Source: Plutella xylostella
Taxonomy: Eukaryota > Arthropoda > Insecta > Lepidoptera > Plutellidae
DNA: 64,000 bases
Assembly: GCF_932276165.1 (NCBI RefSeq)
Contig: NC_063988.1
Coordinates: forward strand, 682,001-746,000
Direction of reading: 5' to 3'
Position numbers and translations under genes: made by a program. Positions 51,801 to 64,000 of this stretch are shown in pieces (position 1 is the first letter of the stretch; each line of letters begins with the position of its first letter). The notes below the pieces were generated by a model. That model was not told where the DNA came from. It saw only the letters and a list, made by a program, of their open reading frames with translations, and searched no databases.

Positions 51801-53849
51801 TTGCTCAACACTGAATTTGATAAGATAACAATTTATTTTACACTTTTTTATGCAGTTTGGATCTAAAAATATATCTTTAATTAACCATTATAAACGATTA
51901 AGATTAAAGATTCTTAATTATTATTTTTCATTATAAATGTGTGTTTAGACAGTAGGTACCTATGCTTAGAATGACTGGTATAGAGAGGATAGACAAAGAG
52001 TAGAGTAGTTTGTAAAATATTGACGTTCGATTGATGAATTTAGACTTTCACTTCCATAGCAAACGCGTAATCTTAGAATATGTATTAAGTATTTTATTAA
52101 GTTTATTTCATGTGTGTGTGCAAATAAAGAATATTCTATCTTTCTATTTTTCTCTGGATAGCTTCGCATCAAGTTAAAAGTTTACTCGTGATGGGACGCC
52201 GGATTTTTCATTCTACGTCATCTAAAAATATGTTCGTATCCATAGAAATGACTTTAGACACACAAAAAGGCGCTAGCATAAATTTATTTTCGACCATATC
52301 TATTCTATACAATAAGCATGATGCAACTCGCCCAAGCGCATTTATAAGTTTCTTTAAACAATTAGGCCTTGGACACTTGTTTTAAAACTTTATGTGCGAT
52401 AGCTCAGTGCTATCAATATTAGAACATTTGGTTGACATTGCCATAGATAGCCTAACCTTATCTTGCGCATTTTTTAATACAATTTGGTAGTTTTATCTGC
52501 GCTCTAGGCTATCTTATCACGCCGTACCTATGTTGCACTGTGCAATTATATAATGCTGTCACTCCGCTGTCAATGTTATGTATTATAATTTATACATTAT
52601 GATATTCATTTTTATCTGTACCTAATTATTAATAGTAATAATTAGCATGCATCGTCTGAAGACGTGGTGTTTTTTCTCCTTTATCGCTTGCTTACAATGA
52701 TTGTTTGTAAGGTTTTTTAATATTTGAGACAGGAAATAGGATGTGTCAATAGATAGGATATCCAAAATTCAATTTATAAAATAACTACTATTGCTAACTT
52801 GACAGGAACCACATTCCACGACTACTTATCAAGGTTTGCTGAAATTGCACAGATGGTCTAGTTTGTATGTGTGCGATGTAAATGAGTGAAGAGTAAATAT
52901 TAGAACGAAACAGTCAACTTCGGAATGAAAAAAATATTGAGGTGTGTATTTTAGGTATTAATGATAAAATCCAGTTTAATTCCTGGTCTAGTGAAGTAGA
53001 AAGGATACGAATACTGATATAGTTTTTTAACAGTAATGATCTTTTCTATTCATGTAGGTATGTACCGACATAGTAAGGTCTTTCACGTTAAATATATTAG
53101 CACCTTTTTAATTCCTTTATAAACCATATACAGGCACTTACTGAAATTATTTTAGGTAGGTATAGTTATTTTAAATTACTTACGATTGACGTAAAATCTA
53201 ACATACACAAGATCGGTGAAAAAGTCTAAATTTTAGACTTTTATCTAGTATTTTAGTGTCACAGCTATCAAAAATTGTGACCTATGTTCCTTATCTCTAG
53301 CACCGCTTATGTACCAACGAGGAAAGATTAGAAGGATTTAATTTTGAATGGCTTTTATCTTGTACGCCGTAAGGCTTATTATCCAACTGCTCTTCATGCA
53401 TTGGACCACACCAGTACACTAATACATAGATACCTAAATACAGTTTTTATCATGTCTTTATAAAATGTTTGATATTTACCTAACTATAAGTCCGTTGCAA
53501 CTGATAGTTTTTTCAAGCGATTAAGGATATTTATTAAATTATTACTTACTATGATTTTTTGCGTTACTTTGATAAAACGTATATCAACCATACTATGTAT
53601 GTGTGGTTGTTTTTACTTATATATATGTAGGTAAGCATGTCTTATCAGTTTTTATGTAAGTTAGGTCAGTTTCAGAAACAGTGTTGAGATCGAGAAGACA
53701 GATGTGGGTGTATCGTAAATCGTAACATTATCAATGATATCGATTTTGAAGACACAAATTCTAATATTAGAGCTGTCAAAACCTAAATTACCTAATATCA
53801 ATATCACTACTGAAGTACTGATATAAATATCCTGCAATAATTTGTGGCA

Positions 53850-53925
53850 ACGTGTAGGTAGCTAGGTGGCGACTCTCCCGCGCCATACAAATTCACGTTT
53901 TTCACTTCTCCAACGAACGCTGTAA
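53850..53925. repeat. dispersed repeat, partner of 15797-15880
   Basis: CTAGGTGGCGACTCTCCCGC, CGCCATA and TTCACTTCTC occur in the same order and spacing as in hfw intron 10. Confidence 0.55.
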
Positions 53926-54321
53926 AGACAGTCTTACAGAAAGTATGACGTATTACAGAAAAAGAAAGCCGGAACTTATAAGGGCTCTCTTTACTATGGA
54001 TATTTTTCCCGCGCTTATCAGCAAGTGCTGGTTCAGCAATGTAGGAAAAAGGAAGCGCTTATAAGTTTCCAGTTGTTTTTTCTGTATACGGCCTGCATGG
54101 TGATAAGGGATATGAATCTATGACACCACAGAAAGTGATGTTATATACTTATTATACTTGACTTTATATACTTATAAGTCCGGCGCATACTGCGTAGCTG
54201 GGCAGGCCGACTGGCGTATCCTTTTACCACGTTGACAAACCTATTTATTCTCTAGTGTTTGTCACCAACATGATAAGAAGAAGCAGATTTTATTTAAGAT
54301 GAGCAAACATATTTGACTACT

Positions 54322-54470
54322 AGCTGTTCCCGCGCGCTTCGCTTCGCCTTAAAAAGATTTCCCGTGGGAATTCCGGGATAAAAAGTAGCCTATGTTCTTT
54401 CCCAGGGTCTAGATCGTATGTATACCAAATTTCATTCAAATCCGTTCAGTAGTTTTGGCGTGAAAGAGTA

Positions 54471-54509
<39 letters not shown>

Positions 54510-54543
54510 CAGTTACTTTCGCATTTATAATATTAGTTAGGAT
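54322..54543 (+). mobile_element. lepidopteran GACA-tailed interspersed repeat
   Basis: It is nearly identical to 28079-28299, with a longer GACA run (about 54474-54509). It ends 13 bases from the donor of the candidate broad 5' exon. Confidence 0.85.
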
Positions 54544-54556
54544 TACTTTCACCTAC

Positions 54557-54601
54557 CTTGTTATGTTGAGTTATCCGTAGAGCGATCTTCTTTTATTTGA
54601 C
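54557..54601 (-). other. br: candidate non-coding 5' exon of broad
   Basis: On the minus strand, TTCTATTTCAG precedes a 45-base segment followed by GTAGGTGAAAG, a good acceptor and donor. The segment has stop codons in more than one frame, which suits 5' UTR. Prediction is from splice signals only. Confidence 0.35.
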
Positions 54602-55793
54602 CTGAAATAGAAACAAAAGTTAGCTTTTATGTTATTTCATAACTGCTGCTATGGTGTGTATTTTTCTAAGAAAAGTTTCAGGAAAGGCATGTTGTAGAAA
54701 GATAATGTTTAAAATAATGTGGTTGACTTAGCGCTATTAAAATCAAACTAATTAAAGTCCGGTCCTCAACAAACATCAAATTCACATCCCGCGGAAACCG
54801 CCAAAATATACCTGACCCAGTTCTTCAGTTACATGCTGAAAACATAACTAACTTATTTACTACACACGGCAAAACATAAGCCTTTATATGCATCCGTATT
54901 TCCGTAAACAAAATTTCGCAGGTAAATGAAAATAGTTTCCGACGAATAGCGTCAAAGGTCAAACGTCACTCGGCCAATAGGAGAGCGTGATTCGGAATTC
55001 GAACAATGTAGGCTATAGACGAGAGTGAAAGTTGACCAATCAGAGATGGCCGTTACGTGTGTGGGTGTTACGCATATGTAAGCCCGGGACGACTGCGCGT
55101 GTGTGAGTGTGAATGAAGCCTTTGAGATAAGTTTTAGTGATTTCCGTGACACATTTTCGGAGGAAAAGGTCTGTTGAGGGCCTATTCTGGGATATATCGT
55201 TACGTTTTAATGTTTTGTGTACCACATATTTCATATTGATCACGCCTTTCCATATAAAGATAAATTAAGTATCCTACTTACAAGTTTCTATGGTTAATAA
55301 GAATAATAAATATGAGATATTTAAGTAGATTAATTAACACCATCAGTCAACAGGGTAGTTTTAAAAATCGTCCTCAACCTTCCTCATCCAGCCACCATGA
55401 TCAAAATAATTTAGAAGAGAGAATTTATAAATCTTCTTATTAAAACAATCTGAGAGTGTATTCGAATACGAAAGTAATCATAGAATCATTTCTATCTTAA
55501 GAATATATCGTATAATTCGTATACGACTTTCAAATACAACTCGAACTGAATTGGCCAGAATAGGGACTTTAATCCGGACCCAACCTTTTGGGGCATATAA
55601 AGTAAACCCTACGTGTATATTATATACGACCCATTCGTTACATAAAGCCTTTTCATATGTGTTTACTTTAGTTTCCCTCCATGTGTGAACATGCGTAAAC
55701 TTTGTTAGATAATGTGAATTTGTACGCGGGTTTAGGGTAGTGGGTTCAACTTTCAAGTACCAAAATCTGAACATAGGAAGAATAATGATTATA

Positions 55794-55934
55794 CAGGGTG
55801 TAGCAAAAATGGTATAAGTACTAAGCCGAAACCTACCTGTGCAGCATGGTATATCTAAGCCCGAAACTCGAATCAGAATTTAAAATTCGCTATAAAAAAA
55901 ATGGTTTCGGGTATACCCTTTTTGCAACACTCTG
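55794..55934. mobile_element. MITE flanked by TA (TGTTGCAAAAG family)
   Basis: The ends CAGGGTGTAGCAAAAATGG and, inverted, CAGAGTGTTGCAAAAAGGG pair with mismatches. TA flanks both sides (55792-55793 and 55935-55936), suggesting mariner-type mobilisation. Internal AAGCCGAAAC matches the family. Confidence 0.8.
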
Positions 55935-56375
55935 TATACGATTAAATTTTCAATTTTACTTTAGGCTAGTTAATAATTAAACTCTGTTATCTTGTTATAG
56001 TTAAGTTAAGACACCTTCAAGGAGCGTTGTCGAGTGACGTATTGGAGATGTAGAATTAATACTCTGAAATAGATATACGTTTAGGCGTGTTTCCTATATT
56101 TACCCAGAATCAAAAATTAGACATCCTTCACGATAGGAGAGTAACAGAATGCTATCAGTAAGTGCGTAAAGATGTTCACAGTAATTACAAGGAGATATTT
56201 GCGTAGCAAAAGAAATACAAGGTCATTTTTTCTTATCAAGTATAGACAAACCTAGAAACAGTTATCTGAGCCTACAGAGATTAAAAAATACTAGGAGGCT
56301 CTGTTGTTGCATGAGAACGTAATTATATTTTGCATCTTACGTATTAAGAGTTTAATTTGAACTGCGTTTTATTTA

Positions 56376-56523
56376 GTGCGAATTTCTCCATTCTCGGTTA
56401 GAGCATAACCAGGGAGTAGTGGTTAACTTTTGACACATCTGTCATGAATTTTATATGGAAATGACGTTTAATTTATAAATAAATTCTTGTCGGTTAGATA
56501 ACCGAGAATGGAGAAATTGGCAC
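56376..56523. mobile_element. Harbinger-like MITE (148 bp)
   Basis: The 25-bp TIRs begin GTGCGAATTTCTCC and GTGCCAATTTCTCC, with one mismatch. TTA flanks both sides (56373-56375 and 56524-56526), the 3-bp target typical of PIF/Harbinger. Confidence 0.82.
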
Positions 56524-58854
56524 TTAGCTTTATAGACACGGTAAAAGTAGTTCTGAAGATTTTTTTTAACCGACTGAAAAATGAGGTGGTTTTGTGTTCG
56601 ATTCCATTAAATTATTAGGGGCTAAAAAAACTATACCTACCCAAAGCACCATTAGATTCACAAATGGATTAGCGAATTTTGACCATGATTTATTTAAAAA
56701 AATATGTAGGTAAGTATTTAATTTATAATACTACATAGGTTTGATATGAAGCAGGAAACTAGACGAGCATTTCATATTCTTATCAATCTGGCTAATCTAT
56801 TCGCATATAATTTGGCACACGTTATCTCTTTACCAACGATACCTCATATTTGCAATCTCGCATGCAACGATAAAAAATGTTAGCCTAGTCTAGCCTAGTG
56901 CTGGGAAAGAGTTCCTCTATCGATAAATTGTATAATAAATACATTATTAAGTAACTAGGTATTGCAAGTGTAAATATAGGTGATACTAACTTGTCTTAGT
57001 AAAAGTTTAAATGAAGCATTTTTTCTATCATCATATCATTAACCATCTATGTTTATCGTTACATGTTTCATAAACAAATACTAAATATTATTTTGCATTC
57101 AAGAAATGTTAAGTATATTTGATTGTTTACTCACCTACGACGTTTTACAAGAAACTGCTGTTTTGGTATGCAAATAGGATCGAATACAAAAGTAAACAAA
57201 CACAAAATTGACACTCATTAATTTTAGTTTTGTTTATTAATAGGAATGACGTAAAACAGGTGTACAGAGGCGGCTTGAGGAAGACCGAGGACAGAAATAC
57301 CGATAGGTTTTGTTGCTACGCCACGTCACATCACTACTAATGATGCATTTCCTTATCTGAAATTTGGACTTATACGTAGGTACATAAGCTTAGATATAGA
57401 ACATTTTAGTTGTCTAGATAAATAAAACGATGTTTTAGCGTTTACTCAAAATGTTAGTCCTTGTAAAAAAAAACTTTTATAACTTAGGCTTATTTTTGGT
57501 TGCGAATATTTTAAGCCACGTGGCGATAATCTTATCAGTCAATGACCAGAAAAAAGAGTGAGAAAGAAAGTTATGTAATAGTAATCTCAGATTTACCTAC
57601 GAAGGGTAGAGATATAAAAAAAAACACTTTATAAAAAGATTCTGATTGAATACTGATTGTGCATGATCACATATTGATCACACACATAGTCTAAGAATCT
57701 TGATCGATGAAGGATAAAGAATATTACACACTTTCAAAATATCTTTTGAGATAATATTTTTGCTTCTAATAATGTAAAATAGCGAAATATAGCTGCCATT
57801 ATTATTCATGTTTCGACATTGCTAAATTTAAAATTGGTGTCTTCAGAATAGCTTTAACTTTGTCTATTTTGGATTAAATTAAATTAATTTAATTTAATTG
57901 TAAGATGCTTTGCGCACGCGCTACCGTTCTTATAAATAAAATGAACTGAAAAATGGCTGAAATAATCATAGTGTCTATATTTTATGTACAAATGTGTTTG
58001 TACGTTTGACCTATTACTGATATTTATGCTTTCTTTTATCACGATTTTTGAGCTCTCGCACCTATCAGACCACAACTGCAATGACACATTGTGATATAAC
58101 TCATAATATAATACTAGCTATTAAATAATCAAATAGCAATAAATAAGTTACAAGGAAGTTGTGTAAGTTACAAGTAGATAGACACAAAGAAGTGACTGAA
58201 CGAAGGAGGTCAAAAACCTGAAGAAAGAATGTATGCAACCTTTATCTATGAATTGCCAAGTATTAATAAAAAAAACAACGACGCATGTATTTCTCGATTG
58301 TGAGGTAATGAGTAGTATAATAGTAATAACACTAGGTGAAAGAAAAGGAAGGCATTAATAAGTACAGTTCATTAGCAATTAGAATGAACTTAGAATGTAC
58401 TTGTCAGGTTAATACTTGAGATGTGTTTTTGTATTAATTTTGTCAACTTTCAAGTACTTACCTATATTCTAAATGCTCATGATCTGAACAATAATTTCTT
58501 TGCAACCCTGCTTTTTTCTTACGCTTAAGTATGGACTTCTAAGTTAGCTGAATGATATAGCTTTGTCCTCAGCCTGCCCTAGCAGTAAGCTATAAGAGCC
58601 AATACCTACGTGTTTATTTGGGGGGCGTCCCACACTACGATTTTCCATACAAGCTAAAATGATACCAAGGTCTCAAAAATTCATAAGTACAAAAAATACG
58701 TGACTTGGTGGATCAATTGTCCGATGTAACCTCAATACCAACAAACAATGACAAACTAACATTTCCAGGTATTGTATTAGTAACTTGTATAGACGGCGAG
58801 GTTTATGAGAAAGATTTGCCAGCACATTTGTATAATCAATATTATATTTATGTT

Positions 58855-58988
58855 CAGAATGTTGCAAAAGAGGTGTCCTAAGCCGAAAGAGGGTGACTCA
58901 GGGGGCCGTCCTAAACAACTTTTGTTCTACGACTTTTGCAAATTCGCGAAATTCGAACTATTTAGTATACCTCTTATGAAGCATCCTG
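58855..58988. mobile_element. MITE (TGTTGCAAAAG family), diverged
   Basis: The left end CAGAATGTTGCAAAAGAGG and right end (inverted) CAGGATGCTTCATAAGAGG pair imperfectly. Internal AAGCCGAAAG is shared with the copies at 16411 and 55794. Confidence 0.72.
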
Positions 58989-59236
58989 TATGTGGGACCT
59001 TTTTGTATAATACACAGCTTGTCATTAAAGTATTACCAATTTGAGTCTTAAAGCCTAGCGAATAAGATAGTTAGCGTGCGCAGATAATGCACATTAGCGA
59101 TTACAAATGTTGATTACGACGTCGAAATAAAGTAGTTTTAACAAAACTGCTGCTCTGTAACATATCTCTATCCCTTGTAATTGTATGTATTTATCTCTAC
59201 ATTCACTGTTATTGATAGTGTCTATCTATAAGGTTG

Positions 59237-59400
59237 AAATCCTAACTAATATTGTAAATGTGAAAGTAACTATGTCTGTCTGTCTGTTAAATGAAATTTG
59301 GTATACATATTATGGTCTAGACACTGAGGCTACTTTTTTATCCCGGAATTCCCACGGGAAAACTTTTTAAGGCTAAGCGAAGCTCGCGAGAACAGCTAGT
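59237..59400 (-). mobile_element. lepidopteran GACA-tailed repeat, minus strand, partial
   Basis: Reverse orientation of the 28079 family: CCTAACTAATATTGTAAATG at the left through CCCGGAATTCCCACGGG to AACAGCTAG at the right. The middle is shortened. Confidence 0.8.
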
Positions 59401-60161
59401 TCTATTATATTTTTTTTCACTCGACAGCAGCATTTATTTATTTATATTTATTTTAGCATGTAGCGAAGAGTATGGTATTTGTCGTGCAATGTATTTTTCG
59501 GAAGAAATTCCATTGTAAATGTTTGCAGTGTCAGCTTTTAGTATTTAATTGTTCGGTGGCGTGATGTTGTACTTAGATTCAGGAATTTTGAGAAATTAGT
59601 GACATACTAAGAATTTAGGGGAATCCCCGGTAGATTATATTGATATTTAATTATTCGGATTTGTTTGGGACCAATGTGATTATAATTTGATAAATTAGAC
59701 GGAGTGATAGATTTCTAAGACTTTATGTGTATTTAATTTGCGAGCAACAGAGCTTTCTAAAGTTTAAAATAATATACATATGTGTGTGTGATCATATGTT
59801 AGATCGTATGTATATTTATATGTATAGTTCCTAATACATGTAGGTATTAACTATGTCCCTGCCTATATCATTTTATGAATGAAATGCGCGAACTTCACAG
59901 GTGGCCAGCGAATTCCTAGTAATTCAGAAATACTAAAAGTTATTCAATTAAAGGAAGTGTCAAGTTAATTTATTATTATGAAGAAATAGATTCCTCCTAG
60001 CTTCCGGCTCCTATTACAGATTACTTAGACTTAACTTGTGATAATATATGAGGAATGTTTGCACTTAAACTTTTATTTACTTAACTTCTTAGAAATCATC
60101 ATAGTCAATTTAGATACCATGTTAGGTGTACATTATGTTTGATTAGATCTTAAGACCATAC

Positions 60162-60310
60162 ATACAAACGTATGCTCACGACTGTAATCCCCGAAGGGGT
60201 AGGCAGAGGTGACTCGCAAGCGAGTCACCCGCTTTTCGCTGTACATTTGTACTCACGTGATAGGGCGCGAGCCGTATCGCCGTGATAGGTCGCGAGCCGC
60301 ATCGCCGATT
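60162..60310. mobile_element. SINE fragment with 12-bp target duplication
   Basis: TTAAGACCATAC flanks it at 60150-60161 and 60311-60322. It contains GGGGTAGGCAGAGGTG and CGCTTTTCGC, shared with the SINE at 31516, and a 25-base tandem pair at about 60256-60305 (CGTGATAGGGCGCGAGCC and so on). The tRNA head is absent. Confidence 0.75.
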
Positions 60311-61005
60311 TTAAGACCATACTAGGTGTAAAGGTTTTTTTTTATACCTATATATGTATTTGTTCTGTCTGTCTGTGAAACGGATCCATTTGAGTTAGTT
60401 TCTCTCCGTTCTTAACTTGGAAATTGTTTTTATTGTTTTTTTTTATTAAGATAGTCAGTATCTAAAATGGGTATGACAAATTGGTGAATAGCTACTTAAT
60501 AATATACCTAGTATTCTATATTCATGCTTTAAGGATAATGGACACCGGATTAGAGCTGTGTCTTTCATAGTGCTTAAATTATACTAATTTTTAGGTATGT
60601 ATTCCTAATATTTTAAGGAAAAGTCTACGAAAATTACACAACAATGTCTGTAATTGTCAAATAAATGATTGCTGTCATTGTCAAATAAAGTTTTATCTAT
60701 CTATCTAATTAATAATTTTGTGTTCTATTCTATTCTATACTGCTTAATTCTTACACTTATTTTATTAGTCTGGGTCTAATTTACAGTGATCCAACCTATT
60801 GATTATAATCATGTGTTTTTTTCCTTTAACGTTGTTAATATTTTTTGTTATTGTCAACTTATTCATGCTATACGGTATTAAAGGCTAGAGGTGAGAAAGT
60901 TACCACTTCTTTTGTTTTAACGCCGTCATAGCCTCAAAAAGTTAACGTAAGAATAATTTGGGCAGCTTTCGCCTATCTTGAAGACGTTCCGTATTTGACA
61001 GTGGA

Positions 61006-61011
<6 letters not shown>

Positions 61012-61078
<67 letters not shown>
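61012..61078. repeat. (GT)n microsatellite, about 33 units
   Basis: An uninterrupted GT run of about 66 bases. Confidence 0.98.
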
Positions 61079-61079
<1 letters not shown>

Positions 61080-63309
61080 CTAGGCATATCATGGCTCATA
61101 CCCAGAAACTAGTGTCGGTGTTATCAAGGTTCAATGCCTGTCAGGACGATAAAAATGTGTAATATTTTTATGTAACAAACGGGACTATATGTTTTTATTG
61201 CTTATAATTAATTATTACCTAGTCATCGGCTGGAACAACAGCGACACTGAAGCTAACTGACTATAACTGAAAGACTAGTTAACTTGAAACGAATGTGAAA
61301 TAAATGTGGTCTATAATATTCTAAGAGAAGAAGTACAGTCTAGTTCTTGGTATCCTATCCCAGTGGGGGCAGAGTGCAGAAACAACAATGTTACATCCCT
61401 GTCTGTAGACAGCAGCCAGCTTTACATCAGACCAAGACATTCCAACTTCACGCATCTCCTTATCAATACAGCGGAACCAGCAGCCGCAACAAGGTATTTT
61501 ATCGACGTAGATAAACGTCACTATTATATCGCGATTCATCATGAATACGGCGCTGTGAATCGAAAGGTATATCGGCAATATACCATCCGTAGCACTCAAC
61601 TCGCAATATCTACACTTAAATCGACTGGCAATTAACATGAATATGTTTTTTTCAGGCCAGTAACAAGAAGAATAATAATTGTATTGTTAGTAAAGAGACA
61701 GTTTAAAATATCTTTCAGCGGCCGTGTAAACCGAGGCTCGAGTTACTGAAACCACTAACGAGTTAACGTAAATATTATCAAACGGAGAAGTAACATAGAT
61801 TTCGGAATATTTGAACAGATGTCTTCCTAGACATAGTGTTTACACTCTACATGTAGATAATTCTAGTTGTCTTAGTTCATTTGATATTCTTTCAGGCGTT
61901 TTCAGAAAATTTGTAGGTAGATTGATAAGTATTGAATACTATAATAATAATATAGCTTTAATAATACCATTATGAAAGCTAAAAAAGCTCAGAATTTATT
62001 TTGTAAATCAGTTTAAATACAACATATTCAATCAGTTTTTTTTTTATTTGATAAGTAGATAGTATTTAGTACATACATAACAGTCGATTAAGAGTAAAAA
62101 AAAAAAATCAGCTGTAGGTGCAGAGTTTAGTGTGCTATACCTAAAAATATTAAAATTTTCAATGTTTTAGCTAATGTAATTTACTGTATGTTTTATGTAG
62201 AGACGCTATAATTTACTAAGTTTCCCTAAAATAGTTAATGTGGAGCATGTTGATAATACAATTAATAGGAATTTACAGATAATTAACCAGTTGAGCAAGA
62301 GCTTCGTTATTTTTGGTAAATTCTAACAAAACATCAAAACTGCAAACTTTAGTTATGATTTTTTATATCTATAATGTTGTTTACAGTAGGTTTCAGGCTA
62401 CAATTTATTTGATGTGGTCATGTTATATTAGTGTATGTTGTGGTGGGTTTTAATCAAAATAATACAGTGATAGGTACTTACTCTATTTATAAGTTCTTCA
62501 GGCGTACTTAGTAATTGTTTTAAGGTATTCCGATTATTTTAAAAGGTTTTTATAGAATAATTTTGAATGGTACTAAGTATATTGTTTGTAATAAGTTGTA
62601 CTGTATACAAAACCCAACTGTATAATTTGGAAATTTAAACATTTAACATGTTCGTACGTCAATCTAACTTGTCAATCGGAGAATACTTATTCTTACTTAT
62701 TTGCAAAACTTTCAGTTCATGTAAAAAACATTTAACGCTTCAGTTATTCGTAATTGTACCTACTTAATAAATTTCAGCCAAAAAATACCATTGCTTAAGT
62801 TCATATTCTTTTAATTATAATAGTTTATAAAAGATAATCTTGAAAATAACACCAAAAGAAAAGTTCAGGCGATCACAGAAAAATGTAAATAGGAAAAAAA
62901 CTGCCAGAAAACTTTAATCAGAAGACGGTCTGAGTCGATGCCACTTTAATGGAACTTGGAAAAGATGAGACGAAGGAATAAGTTGAAAACTTTTTAAGTT
63001 TCGTCTTAGATAATAATGACATACCGGTTTTTTTGCATCCACATGAAAGGCTGGCGAACAGGCGCGCCTTGTTCTACAATGAGGTTACCCGTTTACAAGT
63101 CTAACACATTTTTTGTGCAAATAATTTTATCAAACTCGCGCGACCTTGCTCCCGCCTATCGCCAAATTTTGCTAGCCAAAACGTCACTGCACGATAATAA
63201 TAATAAAAAAAACTAGAGAAATATGAAATTTAGAACGCACTCACCTAATGAAACAATGCTGGCCGTTCACAAAAAAAAAACACTAGTAATTTTTAAATTC
63301 GGAAGTAAA

Positions 63310-63640
63310 AAAGTTTGTTCGCGCGATAGTTGTTGCGACACATGCGGGTGTGCGGGCGGCGCGGGGTGCAGCCGTGTGTCTGCAGCTCGCGCGGTCGCCG
63401 GCGCCGGGCGACTGCCGCGCGGCGCGCACGCACCCCGCCGCCGCCCCGGGCCCCGCGCCCCCCCGCGTCCCGCGAAAAATCTCACCCTCGCGAAAATGGA
63501 GCGAAAAAACCCGCGCGCAAAAACTTTAGGGGGTGCGTTGCGTTTCGTTCCTCGCTGTATGCTAATCCATCCCTTCTCCGGGGGTGTAGGGGCGCAATTA
63601 AAAAGCCGCGCGTGCGTGGGTGCGCGATTAGAAAGGAGAC
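63310..63640. promoter_or_regulatory. GC- and CpG-rich island, possible promoter or first exon
   Basis: About 300 bases are strongly GC-rich (GCGGCGCGGGG, GCGCGGTCGCCGGCGCCGGG, GCCGCCGCCCCGGGCCCCGC) inside otherwise AT-rich DNA. ORFs on both strands cross it, but their compositions look like translated GC-rich DNA. A distal broad promoter or first exon is one reading; a gene further right is another. Confidence 0.35.
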
Positions 63641-64000
63641 GCCGGATGGAATGAGTCTGTGCCCGTTTTTTACTTTTTTCTAGTCTGGATGTATCCGCGA
63701 ATCGATGCCGGCTCCCCACCGTCTGCGAGTTAATTGAAATGAAAAAACCGTTATGACTTATTACCCTTTTTCTCCAGGCAGGTACTCTGGCGGGAGTTTA
63801 GGATATTTTCATTCGTTAATGCCAGTGTTTTCCGGTTCAACAGATGATGATTTGATTTCTAGAGCTGTAGACGGCAATGGAAAGTAAAAATGAACTCTGA
63901 GTCAATTTAGAATAGCAAATAAGAATTGAGTGAGTATTCTATTTATTTCTGTGGCCGCGTTTGATGAATATTTAGGTAAATTTAGTAAGAAGCTTTTAGA

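Larger units (their letters stand above)
48930..64000 (-). other. broad 5' region, non-coding, with scattered repeats
   Basis: No coding exon is supportable in 15 kb. Stretches without anything recognisable are 49.0-53.8, 54.6-55.8, 56.6-58.8, 59.5-60.1 and 61.1-63.2 kb, all AT-rich. The recognisable items are listed separately. The region probably includes 5' UTR introns and promoters of broad, which has distal promoters in other insects (family knowledge). Confidence 0.5.

Noticed and set aside
53224..53246. 23-base AT-rich palindrome around AAGTCTAAATTTTAGACTT
   Set aside because: Short AT-rich palindromes are expected by chance in this sequence.
57140..57165. possible micro-exon with the donor GTGAGT on the minus strand
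   Set aside because: The upstream acceptor has a poor pyrimidine tract, and nothing else supports it.
61306..61635. 109-residue plus-strand ORF and its 105-residue minus-strand partner
   Set aside because: No domain, splice context or family resemblance was found. It may be a repeat fragment, but I could not support that either.
63223..63719. ORFs of 117-150 residues on both strands in the GC-rich island
   Set aside because: They are open on both strands because stops are rare in GC-rich DNA. No domain or splice context supports them.

Overview
The window looks like nuclear DNA of a moth or butterfly. Its AT-rich, intron-rich sequence carries typical lepidopteran repeats: short TACCTACC-like words, tRNA-headed SINEs, a GACA-tailed interspersed repeat, and RTE and Jockey retroelements. 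It also holds three well-supported insect genes. All splice models below were built by hand from the sequence, and the reading frame was checked across every junction.

Region 1 (2.6-16.0 kb, + strand) encodes the leucine-rich-repeat membrane protein halfway (hfw, also called singed wings 2). I placed eleven coding exons giving 501 residues; the exon carrying the start codon was not found. Intron 2 is swollen by a stack of nested transposons: a 27-bp-TIR DNA element contains a decayed RTE element, which in turn contains a SINE and a 5'-truncated Jockey element with an intact reverse-transcriptase ORF. Smaller foldback elements sit in later introns.

Region 2 (17.4-30.1 kb, - strand, convergent with hfw) encodes the DEAD-box RNA helicase DDX52 (yeast Rok1), complete in fourteen exons and 660 residues. 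Its introns are unusual. One holds a 3.8-kb hAT-type element with an 8-bp target duplication; inside it is a retroelement-like insert with an intact 486-residue viral-type superfamily-1 helicase ORF. Another holds two truncated copies of exon 5, 46/56-bp minisatellite arrays and a second hAT-type element. The three exon-5 copies differ only at synonymous sites.

Region 3 (30.1-38.4 kb) is mostly non-coding: the DDX52 5' flank, a non-autonomous element with 31-bp TIRs and an 8-bp target duplication, a SINE, and AT-rich sequence that probably includes broad 3' UTR.

Region 4 (38.4-48.9 kb, - strand) is the ecdysone-response gene broad (Broad-Complex). Five core exons encode the BTB domain and linker. 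They can join any of four terminal exons, each with a pair of C2H2 zinc fingers and its own stop codon, and all four acceptors have the same phase. From 48.9 kb to the end there is no coding exon. This is probably the broad 5' UTR and promoter region, with one good candidate non-coding exon, several MITEs and a GC-rich island near 63.4 kb.

Halfway and broad both belong to ecdysone-driven metamorphosis in Drosophila (from memory), so their closeness here is worth noting. DDX52 is a housekeeping ribosome-assembly factor.
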